From contig CM038915.1 in NCBI GenBank assembly GCA_021904315.1, forward strand, positions 1,426,001 through 1,490,000: a stretch of DNA of 64,000 nt. Reading direction: 5' to 3'. The notes beneath the pieces were generated by a model. The model did no database searches. It was not told the origin of the DNA and saw nothing but the letters and a program-made list of their open reading frames with translations. A program made the translations under genes and the position numbers. Positions 11,291 to 20,351 of the stretch are shown here, piece after piece; the first letter of the stretch is position 1, and each line of letters begins with the position of its first letter. The DNA comes from Sphagnum magellanicum (taxonomy: Eukaryota > Streptophyta > Sphagnopsida > Sphagnales > Sphagnaceae).

Positions 11291-12504
11291 AAAAAGATTT
11301 CATTGCAAAATATATAAAATTATCCATTGAATTTCAAAGATATTAACCAAAAAGGTTAAAACTAAACTTTTAAAAAGTGCAACTTGAATGTAAGATATTG
11401 CATTTTTTCCTTCCTTGAGAGTTAGTGAGGTGAACAACAAACTAAAAAACATTTGTTTGTCATTATGAATTTTTCATGATTTCAAATTTTATCCATATAG
11501 ACATTTGTGTAATCTATGTTTTGTGCACATGACAACAAGCCCAAGTTGAAGTTTGCATTATGCACATGGTAGCCAATTTAAGTTCAAGTTCATATTTTGC
11601 ACATGGTAACCAACTTGAGTTCAAGTTCAAGCCCACGATGAGAGAGATAAATAAAGAATTACGATACAATGTATCACAAGTAAAGATTAGTTTGTTGGGC
11701 CTTGCCCCCATAAAGACACGGACTATTGCATTGGATTCAACTTTTGGAAGTTTTACCTTATTAAAATCGATTTCACATTAAATGAACTGGTTTTTTTGAT
11801 GAAAGTGTTTAGATTATTTAGATTGGAATGGAATTTTTTGGTGTTTAGAGTGTGAACACATTAGGTAGATGTACAACATCTTATCTATTGGCAGGGCTAG
11901 CGTGTTTGTGATGCCTTGTTATGTTTGTTTTAGGTGCATTTGCATATCTAGTGATAAAAAAATTGAACATCCTCGATCAATTTTGCATTTTTTACAACTT
12001 GAGTCAATTCATGTTACGGGAACTAATAACCAAGTAGAAGCTATCAAATCAAAGAAAATGTTGTGATAACAAAATTTATTTAAAGATTTTCTTTATTCCT
12101 TGCCTACATATAGTTTGTGAACTTGACTATGTGCTATATATTCTCAAATGCATTGACAATTTAGAGATATTAAAATTTTATATTAATGATTTTTTAAAGG
12201 AGGGTTTTATTGTATCAATCTAGTTGGATATATGTATTAAAAAAATGATACTTTACAATCCATTGTATTGATGTGGGAAACATTTTATTGTTCAAATGTG
12301 TGACATATATTATTTTGACTATTTTCATTGTGTGGACTTATTTTGGATCTTTTTTGCTTTAAAACCTTGTCATACACTTGCAAAGCTTATAAATGTGTTT
12401 TAACACTTTGTTATATTAAGTCTAATGTGCAATTGTTTATACATATTAAAAAAAATTCTTACCTTTTAAATTTAAGAAGAAAATATTAATATATATTTAA
12501 AATG
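11291..12504. other. AT-rich gene-free stretch
   Basis: No coding, RNA or repeat structure is supported. Small open frames at 11560-11781 and 11869-12066 show no recognised family and no splice context. Confidence 0.4.
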
Positions 12505-12905
12505 TATTGATTACACAATGGGTGAATTATATATTAATATTTTCTGATACATTAACAATTATCTTACAATAATCATAATTTACATAGAAATGTGGCAACC
12601 CCTTGTTTATGTATTTTGGAAAAAAATCTCATCTTTACTATGTTTAAGCATGTATGGGAGCTTTCAATTGAAAAAACCTTTAGTGTATCAAAAAAATGTG
12701 ACAAATAACTTTGGATCCTTACAATTAAAAAATGATAAAAAACATATGTTAGGTGTTAATTTGAAAAATAGCAATAAACCATTCACCCAAAAATAGTGTA
12801 TGAATATTTTTTGATATATTAGCAACTACTTTATAATACCCATAAACTCAAGAATGGGACAACCTTTTATTTATGTAATTTTGAAATTTTTCTTACCCTT
12901 GGTTA
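12505..12905 (+). repeat. Ancient tandem duplication, period about 265 bp
   Basis: The block around 12515-12640 (GGTGAAT..., AATATTTTCTGATACATTA, AACAA..., ATAATCATAA, TGTGGCAACC, TTTATGTA) recurs at about 12784-12905 (TTCACC..., AATATTTTTTGATATATTA, ATAATACCCATAA, TGGGACAACC, TTTATGTAA). Similarity is about 70 percent. No coding potential is evident. Confidence 0.5.
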
Positions 12906-13407
12906 CAAAATACATATGTATTGTGGGACTCATGATGAACACAACATAATACATGATGTCATGATGCATCAATACATTGTGGTTTCAATACATTGCAAAA
13001 TAAAATGAAAAATTACTATTGCTATTTACAATATTTATTGCTAGGTGAAAATTAATATTATTAATGATTTCATTGTTTTTACTCATGTGCACATATTTTT
13101 TGCAACCTAAGCCAAGATGCCCATTGACTTGTACAAAAATGTACAAATGTAAACAATTGGTAAGCACTTGCCATCAAAACCCAACAATCATTTTGTGCTA
13201 GGGTCTTTTTGACTTCTCTATCAAAATCCCAAGTTGAAATTTAAATTAGAAAAAACCTTGAGATTCCCTTTAACAAAAGAAGACGAAGAAGTGATTAAAT
13301 TAAAAATACTTTCTTACAATTTTTGGCCAGTAATAAAAAAAGGCTGAGGAGAAGTAGCAAAACCAAAAAGAGTGGACTTCTCAGTCCTTTATTCCTCAAA
13401 GGAAAGA

Positions 13408-13426
13408 CCCCCCCCCCCCCCCCCCC
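13408..13426. repeat. Poly-C run of 19
   Basis: Nineteen consecutive C bases lie 226 bp upstream of the quinone oxidoreductase start codon. Such a run can be polymorphic or miscounted in sequencing; as G-rich DNA on the minus strand it could also form a quadruplex. Confidence 0.95.
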
Positions 13427-13633
13427 ACCTTGGGTCCTGAATTTACACATCACATATAGAAAGGTAAGCCAAAAATAGAAAGGCGAGCTTCCTGAAGAGT
13501 CCCAACGAACGAACATGGCGATGGCCTCTTGGGCTCAAGACGCCATCGCCATATTCTTCCCAATTCTGAGAAAAGGAAAGAGAAGAAGAAGGAGAAGAAG
13601 AAGAAGAAGTCTTGCTGAAAGAGAAAGAGAGAG

Positions 13634-15754
13634 ATGGCCCAGACCATGCAAGCAGTACAGTACTCTGCCTTTGGTGGCAGTGTTTCAGCTCTCAAGGTAC
13701 GGCAATAAATGTCTCCAAACTCTGACAGTGAATTGTGGAAGTGAGCAGCAGCAGCCCATGGAAAGTTCTTGTGTATGGATACTAAACTGTAAATGTAATG
13801 AAATTTTGTAGCATGTAGAGTTGCCAGTGCCTACACCTGCAAAAGGTGAAGTACTGATCAAAGTTGAAGCCGCCAGCGTGAATGCAATAGATTGGCAAAT
13901 TCAGGAAGGTCGTTTCAGATTCCTTTTCCCATCTAAGCTGCCGCACACACCAGGTAAGAGCTGAGAAAAGAAAAACCGTGTCCTTTTTGTGATTTGTCTC
14001 TGTGCTTTGTGACATTTTTTTTGTTTCATTGCTTCATTGGTTTCACATTAGCTGTCTTGCAGAGTTCAGTGAGAAATGTTGGAACCCTAATTTGTAGAGC
14101 AAGACTTTGTCTTAGAGGTTTGTTTCTGAATATGTTGATTGGTTTGCAAAGCAAGTTTGTGATGGCGTACCTGAATTTTACATTACATTAGTAGTCTTGA
14201 ACACTTCAGTGTGAAATGTTGAAACCCTAATTTGTAGAGCAAGATTTTGTCTTAGAGGTTTGTTTCTGAGAATGTTGATTGGCTTGTAAAGCAAGTGTGG
14301 GATGGTGTACCTGAATTACATTACATTAGCAGTCTTGCACACATGAACTTGTCCATGGCCAAGTCACAAAGAAAAAGAACCAGAGACAGGGAGATTTTCT
14401 TGTAGGTGTCCTGTCATGTATTGTTCACCCAGCAGTTACACAAGTAGGAAGGAAGAGAAGTTGAGTGGAAAAGAAGTGGGTCATACAAGAGAGTCTGATT
14501 TTTGTGTGTACTGTCTCTCAGGAACTGATGTTGCAGGTGAGGTTGTTAGTCTGGGTCCTGGAGTTAAAACTCTTGCGGTTGGTGACAAGGTTTCGAGCTG
14601 GCTCAGCTTCAAGAAGGTACATGATTCTGACCTGAATATGGTCACCTACAATACTTGTTCCTCTGGCATTGATGGCAGTTGATACTCAAATCATCTTATG
14701 GATGCAAGATGGTGCACAAAACCATGTTTGGCACAAGACCAAGTTGTATGAATGTTGCGATACACTGCTACTCTCTTGTTTACACTTCTGTTTCCTTTGA
14801 CCTAGATGATTGCTCTGTATAGAGTGCAAAGTAAAATGAAATAAATCTTTATCCTGACATAGCTAGCTTGGTTTCCAGGGTGGATCATTGGCAGAGTATG
14901 CAATAGCACCTATCAAAACAACAGTAAAGAGACCAGAAGAGGTTTCAGCAATAGACGGTGCCTCACTTGGTGTTGCTGGTTCAACAGCAATTGAGCTTGT
15001 TTGTGACTATATTGGTATCAAACTTGATGGGAGCAATAAAACACAAAAGAATCTGCTCATTACCGCTGCTTCTGGTGGTGTTGGGACATATGCAGTGCAG
15101 GTGCTCCCTCCATCCTCTACCCTCCTTTCTTTCCACTCATATGATTTTTTTCTGGACTTTTCCTAATGTAAAACTAAACTTTATAGTGCACAGATATTCA
15201 TCCTTTTTTAACATGAAGGACCTCTTTTCTTCTTTCAATTGGTGTCCTCTCTATCTGACCTGTTCAAAAACTTGTAGCTTGCTAAACTAGGAGGTGCACA
15301 CGTGACAGTAACTTGTGGGGCTCGAAATATTGACTTGATGAAAAGTCTTGGGGCTGATGAAGTACTGGACTACAAAACTCCCGAAGGTGCACAACTCCAG
15401 AGCCCATCAGGGAAAAAGTATGATGTGGTGATTCAAGGTGCACACTACCAGCCATTCTCCTACTTCAAACCCCAGCTTGCACCTCGGGCAATGGTGATTG
15501 ACCTCACACCTTCACGCAAACTTATCCTCACAGCTGTGCTTCAACGTCTGACTTTCTCCCAGCAAAAGTTCATCGTGTTTGTGATGTCACACACTGCTGA
15601 TTACCTCAACTCCTTGACAAACCTGATCAAAGATGGAAAGTTGAAGACCATTGTGGACTCCACATACCCACTTTCAAGAGCAGAGGACGCATGGGCCCAC
15701 TACATTGATGGACATTCTACTGGAAAAGTGTTGGTCACCATGGTGGGAGAGTGA
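13634..15754 (+). CDS. Quinone oxidoreductase-like protein, chloroplast envelope homologue (MDR/zeta-crystallin family)
   Basis: Five exons: 13634-13696, 13812-13953, 14522-14616, 14879-15100 and 15278-15754 (TGA). All introns are GT..AG, phases 0, 1, 0, 0, giving 332 residues, the usual length of the plant ceQORH family (about 325-330). The N-terminal GroES-like part reads HVELPVPTPAKGEVLIKVEA then TDVAGEVVSLGPGVKTLAVGDKV. The Rossmann nucleotide-binding motif is TAASGGVGTYAVQ, split by the exon 4/5 intron from LAKLGGAHVTVTCG, followed by SLGADEVLDYKTP. The C terminus is GHSTGKVLVTM. No zinc ligands are seen, as expected for this zinc-free MDR branch. By family knowledge these are NADPH-dependent enone/quinone reductases of the inner plastid envelope that lack a cleaved transit peptide; location here is inferred. 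The start gives MAQTMQAVQYSAFGG, matching the family N terminus. An upstream ATG at 13515 opens a different overlapping frame. Confidence 0.93.
14046..14345 (+). repeat. Intronic tandem duplication, period about 140 bp
   Basis: Within intron 2 of the oxidoreductase gene, a unit starting CATTAG..GTCTTG and containing CCCTAATTTGTAGAGCAAGA, TTTGTCTTAGAGGTTTG and GTACCTGAATT is present twice in full (about 14046-14185 and 14186-14325). The start of a third unit (CATTAGCAGTCTTGCACAC) follows. Identity is about 88 percent, so the duplication is fairly young. Confidence 0.8.
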
Positions 15755-15870
15755 GGGGGAAAAATTCCTGTTGGAAAACTTGGGTGACAAAGGGTTTTAC
15801 AATAGAAAGTAAAATAAGTTCAAAAATGCATACAATAAGGGTACCCATTCATCAGACAAAAAAGGGGGAT

Positions 15871-15876
15871 AATAAA
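15871..15876 (+). terminator. Candidate polyadenylation signal
   Basis: AATAAA lies 117 bp after the stop codon of the oxidoreductase gene. This is a canonical signal at a plausible distance; the cleavage site is not known. Confidence 0.4.
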
Positions 15877-16119
15877 CATGTGAAGAGCAAGTATGGGTTT
15901 TATATTGAGGACAACTATTTCATGGAAGATTGTGTGGGATGCACCAGTGTTTTATTTCTGATTTTTAATTACACAAAAGTGGTGAACTTTTGCTGAAAAA
16001 AATACATTTTGCACTGAAAAAGCATGCTTTTAAAAGTTTTTCTGAAAAGGAATTTCCCAAAATAACAAAAAATTGGCAACAAAGAATTCACTGGTACCCA
16101 TTAAGATTTGGGAAGATCC

Positions 16120-16375
16120 TCAGCCTGATCCTCACCAGGCTGTACAGACCTTATAAAAGTTTGGGCGACCAGGCTGCACATGACCTTAGAGGGATAAGTT
16201 TGGTAAGGTACATACCAGGCTGTACAGGACTTTACAGAGAATTTGGCAAGGTCCCCACCAGGCTGTACAGGAACTTACAAATTTTTTGGTAAGGTCCCCA
16301 CCACCCTGTAGAGGTCCTAACAAGAATTTCAGTTTGGTCCTCACTAGTCTGTACAAAACCTTCAAAGATTTTGAC
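16120..16375 (+). repeat. Degenerate minisatellite, unit about 50-60 bp
   Basis: About five units share the core CCAGGCTGTACAGG.CTTA followed by a T-rich spacer and GGTAAGGTCC. Cores are seen near 16135, 16170, 16208, 16257, 16300 and 16344. Unit length and sequence vary, so the array is old. Confidence 0.65.
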
Positions 16376-16974
16376 AATTTTCAATCACTTTTGTATAGAA
16401 GAAGGGTTTATCAGCAGACCCTTCTCCTACGTTGAGCATTGCAGAGGGATAACCATACAGGGATAGGGCCAGTAAGAAGGAACCTGCTGATGGATAGTTT
16501 TCACCTAGTGGAAGTTATTCTAATAGGTTCAAAAATATTTTTCAAATTGTGTAAGTTATTGTTCTTGCAACATCATTATGACATCAGTGAACAAGATTTT
16601 TTCAACCCAATGAGACACAAAAATATATAAAGAAAAAAAATGTGATGATACTTTAGGCTTGAAAATTTGATTCTAGTACACTCTCCCACTCTGATTTGTT
16701 CAGAATTTAGAAATTGAAGAACCTAGGGTTGCCTTTTTTTTTGAAAGACCTAAAATGCAAGTCTTTTGAAAACCTTCAGAATCAAAGAACCCCAACTTTC
16801 CATTTTTTCAATCACACTCACTGAATTAACAGTTTTCATGAGTTAACTGACAAAGAACCAGCGGTTTTATAGAAGCCTACCTATCTGGCTAGTTTTCACA
16901 GAAGGTCCACTGGGCCTGTACACCATACTTTGGATGAAATATAGACTTCAAATAGAGTGGAAACAGGTTTGGAC

Positions 16975-17631
16975 CAATGTTGGGCAGTTCTCACTTTTTT
17001 GAGAACTGGTTGATTCCAATTCTCTCATGATGTCATGAGAATCTGATCGGTTCTTTAATACAATTTTTTTTTTAGGCTGGTGAGAACTGGTCAGGTTATC
17101 AAATTTTTATTTTTTCAAATTCATCGGGTTCTCAGACAAGGCAATTCTCATATATACAACAACAACTGGTTTTCACATCCAGTTTTCAAAACTTGATTAT
17201 TAAGATTTTCATTAATTACAATCAGTTTTAGTAATTAAATAATTAATAATTTAATTACTTCATCACACAAAAAGAGCAACACCATGTGAGAAAAGTAATA
17301 TTGGGAGATGAGTAATAGCAGTATGAGGAAAAAAGTAATAGCAACAGGAGAAGAGTAGCAGCCCTCAAGTGAGTAGAAGAACAAGAGGGACCTATAAATG
17401 ATACAGAGAACTCTGAGAATTGGATCTGAGTTCTATGAGATAACTTGTCAGGTTCTCCAAAAAAGGTAAATATATGTATACATTTGAATCAATTCTAATG
17501 ACCGGTTCTCAATTGTATGAGAATCTGAAGTTGGTTTTCATTCTGATTCTCGCATGTAAAAGTGTCAATTGATTCTCATTGTGAGAACCGGGTTGAGAAC
17601 CGGGTCAGCATTCGAGAACTGCCCAACACTG
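16975..17631. mobile_element. hAT-type MITE 1 with 8-bp target duplication
   Basis: The left end CAATGTTGGGCAGTTCTC and the inverse of the right end CAGTGTTGGGCAGTTCTC agree at 17 of 18 positions. GTTTGGAC flanks it directly on both sides (16967-16974 and 17632-17639). An 8-bp duplication plus a CA.TG terminus is the hAT signature. The 657-bp interior has no transposase, but it is packed with GAGAAC and GGTTCTC motifs in both orientations, which resemble the subterminal repeats that hAT transposases bind. The perfect duplication implies a fairly recent insertion. Confidence 0.88.
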
Positions 17632-17639
17632 GTTTGGAC

Positions 17640-18286
17640 ATGTTGGTCTGGTATGTAGGCCTAAGTCTGGTATCAAGTTATGAACACTGGTAGCAAGGAC
17701 CCTAGCAGTCTGGTATGAGCTGGGGCAATACAAGCCTTAGATCAGTCTTGCAGGGACCTGAAGTAATACCAGCCTTGTACCATGTATATATCTGCCTTAG
17801 AGCATCTCCAGCTGTGCTCAATATGTGACCTGCGAAATAATTTCTCATATCCACGTTTTAGTTACATTTTCCCAAGCCCACCCATAACCGTGAAAATGGG
17901 ACTGTGTATACATGGGAGAGTACTAATAGCAATCCACTTGAACTAATCAAACTATCTAGCCAACTAGAAACAGAGAGCAGTCAAAAAATACGATTTGATT
18001 GTATTTATTAGACTCTTTCAGGGCTCTGAAAGCTGTTCACTTTTCAGTGGCTTCAGTGGATCTGACTGCTGCAGTTTTTCGAACATTTCCAATGTAGGGT
18101 TGCATACTGATTGCCAGTGGAGATGCTTTTATAGGAGCCAAAAATCAGTGTTGGACCCAATACCAAGACCAGATTGTTATGGAAGTTTCAAAAAGTACCC
18201 AGTACCAGCCTGCTATGAATTTAAAAAAGAATTCCCATACAAGAACCAGGCTGCTATGATCAAAAGTTGATACCAGACCGACACTG
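17640..18286. mobile_element. hAT-type MITE 2, abutting MITE 1 and carrying a nested element
   Basis: The left end (C)ATGTTGGTCTGGTAT pairs with the inverse of the right end, CAGTGTCGGTCTGGTAT. The flanks are GTTTGGAC on the left (shared with MITE 1) and GTTTGGAG on the right (18287-18294). The exact start is ambiguous by one base, and GGTTTGGA also works as a perfect 8-bp duplication. The interior carries ATACCAG and CTGGTAT motifs in both orientations. It is interrupted by a second MITE at 17797-18129. A related uninterrupted stretch lies at 44891-45010. Confidence 0.7.
17797..18129 (+). mobile_element. Tourist/PIF-like MITE nested in MITE 2
   Basis: The ends are TTAGAGCATCTCCAG on the left and TGGAGATGCTTTTA on the right, which reads TAAAAGCATCTCCA when inverted. 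A TTA or similar 3-bp target and a GAGCATCTCC terminus fit Tourist-like elements, though the right-hand target copy is imperfect. The body is shared in the same orientation with 59256-59545 (TATGTGACC, CACCCATAA, GGGACTG, GGGAGA.TACTAATAGCAA, TTTATTAGACT). The relative at 44891-45010 lacks this insert between GTATATA and AGCCAAAAATCAG, supporting nested insertion. Confidence 0.65.
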
Positions 18287-18294
18287 GTTTGGAG

Positions 18295-19560
18295 TTTGGA
18301 CCTAGTCTAAATTTCAAACCTCTAGACTTCCTTAGGATACAGCTCTCTCCACAAGGCCCAGTGAAAAACCAAAAGAGTGCTTCTGATTGGCCAAGGTGGT
18401 GACAATAGACTTTAAAATGCTTACTTCATTTACAAACAAGTTTCGATATCTTAGCAATTGCCAAAAATGCAATGTTTATAAGTCACCAAATTATGGAAAC
18501 AGCAACATTTATCCCCCTGAAAATTAGGTAGCAAAATAACACTCTCTGAACAGAACACATGGCTAGGTATCAAAAACTCAGGTGCAATCCACTGATTTGT
18601 GTGGGTGAAGACAAGTTAAAGAAATGTTTCAGCTAAACCACCAAGTCAGGGATTTGAAGATGAATCATGAATGGATTGAATTTTATAGTGACTAGGCATT
18701 GGAGTTGTTTGCAATTCGAGCTTGCTTTTCTTCACAACAACTGGATCAAATTTCTTGATCACTTGCTGAAGATTTGTGAGGCATGGAGAATGACAGATCA
18801 TTTAACCCCTAAATGTCAGGATGGGATCAATTTGGTCTGGTTTTCGGTGTGGATTCTTTGACGTTTAGGGGTTATATCAGTTGACAATGTACAACAATTT
18901 GATGATGGGTTTTGTTACTATTTTACATCCAACCTTGATAAAATAATTTCATTGTCTACTTAATTATGCTTCCACCCACAAATCTGACACAGTTTAAAGT
19001 CCTCAAAATCACCTCAAATCATACACATGCAAAAGCTTAAAAAGTTGCATGCCATCAATTGTGCAACAAAACAAAAGAAACAACAATGGCCCCATGTAAA
19101 TTGTTGCAACCATATATGACCCATCCGTCCTTGACAACAAAACAACCAGTACTTAGATGTTTGAGCTTTGTGTGAAGAATCATTTCAGAAAGCTTGCACA
19201 GGTCACAATTATTTTTTTTGGATTAATCATGGATTCAGAAAATGCTCAAGCTGGGAACAAACAAAAACTGATTCAGCAGTAACTTGAACATCAAAATCTG
19301 TAATACTTAGATATATGATTCTTCAACAAGACTTTGTTTTATTAACCAACAGATCAAAAGAATGTTTTAAAAATCTGAGGTTACACCTTGTACAAGAAGG
19401 TCTGCAACAGACTCTTACAATGTACTGAACCTCATATTGATGATCAACAGCACCAGGGTCCATTTGCTGGTAATCAAATGGAGCTTAGAGCTAGTCTAAC
19501 TACAGTATACTACAATTGAAAGAATTCCTTTTTCATAGTACTAGATCAACTGTCCCCAAG
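18295..19560. other. Gene-free spacer between MITE nest and C2H2 gene
   Basis: No gene is seen. The open frame at 18667-18861 has no recognised family. A hairpin at 18803-18874 is listed separately. Confidence 0.4.
18803..18874. repeat. Short inverted repeat
   Basis: TAACCCCTAAATGTCA (18803-18818) pairs with TGACGTTTAGGGGTTA (18859-18874) with one mismatch, around a 40-base loop. It may be a tiny foldback or the termini of a deleted element. No target duplication is obvious. Confidence 0.6.
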
Positions 19561-20351
19561 ATTCTGATGATGATCTGCTGCTGCTGCTGATGATGATGAT
19601 GAGATCTAGCAGCAGCAGAATCTTGAGAGATGAAGATCTGCAATGATGACTACTAGATACTTATATCATGATTGAGTGATCATTCATCATCTAGCTGCAG
19701 CTTGTACAACAGCCAGCTCAAGGGACATCTGACCAGCTGCAGATCTCATGATCTCTCAAACACAATTATGTAGCATGCAGATTCTATGCAAACTTGATCA
19801 TCTGCGATCAACTACTTTATTGGTGAATACTAGTGTAAAGACACCCATCAAAAATAAATATTTGCTTCTATGATCTGACGCTGCTAGCTAGCTGGCTAGC
19901 TGCTGATGATCCTGGAGCTCTTGTGTCATGATCAATATTGCAGCAGCTGTGCCACTAGACAATTATAATGCCACGGAAGGTGGTGCACAATAATTACTAG
20001 GAATCTGTGATGGTGATGATGAGGAGCTTGAATCTCTAGATTATGGTGAATTTGCTGCCAGGCCTGAATCCATGGAACTGGTCTGCTCAGATCACCCGGA
20101 GACATCATGGCAGATCAGCCTAGTTCTCATGATCCTGGTTTCTCATAGCCATTGACCACGCATGATGGGAGTATGTGGTCAAAGGCTATGAAAAAGCTGC
20201 TGTTCTAAGAATTACAGACCTCTAGCTCTCCAAATTACTGAGATGCTGCTGTTGCAGACTGCAGTTCCTGAAGACATAATTATAATATCCAGTAGAGCCT
20301 TATAAGTTGCAGAAGAAAAAACCCATGACATCATGTAAAAGCTTGAGCCTC
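19561..20351 (-). other. 3' region of the C2H2 gene, rich in GCTGCT and CTAGC motifs
   Basis: This stretch lies just downstream of the minus-strand stop at 20352. It is rich in CAGCAG/CTGCTG and in CTAGCTAGC palindromes (19880-19905), much like the coding region, so it probably includes the 3' untranslated region. A hairpin sits at 20141-20191. No second gene is seen. Confidence 0.4.
20141..20191. repeat. Strong inverted repeat near the C2H2 gene 3' end
   Basis: TCATAGCCATTGACCAC pairs with GTGGTCAAAGGCTATGA with a single mismatch and a loop of about 15 bases. The stem is about 17 bp. It could act as an RNA hairpin in the 3' untranslated region, or be a small foldback element. It is too short for a typical plant microRNA precursor. 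Confidence 0.65.

Noticed and set aside
13450-13811. Frames rich in Arg or Phe around the oxidoreductase start
   Set aside because: They come from the AGA/AAG-rich leader. The family-matching start at 13634 explains the gene; only the upstream ATG was kept as an observation.
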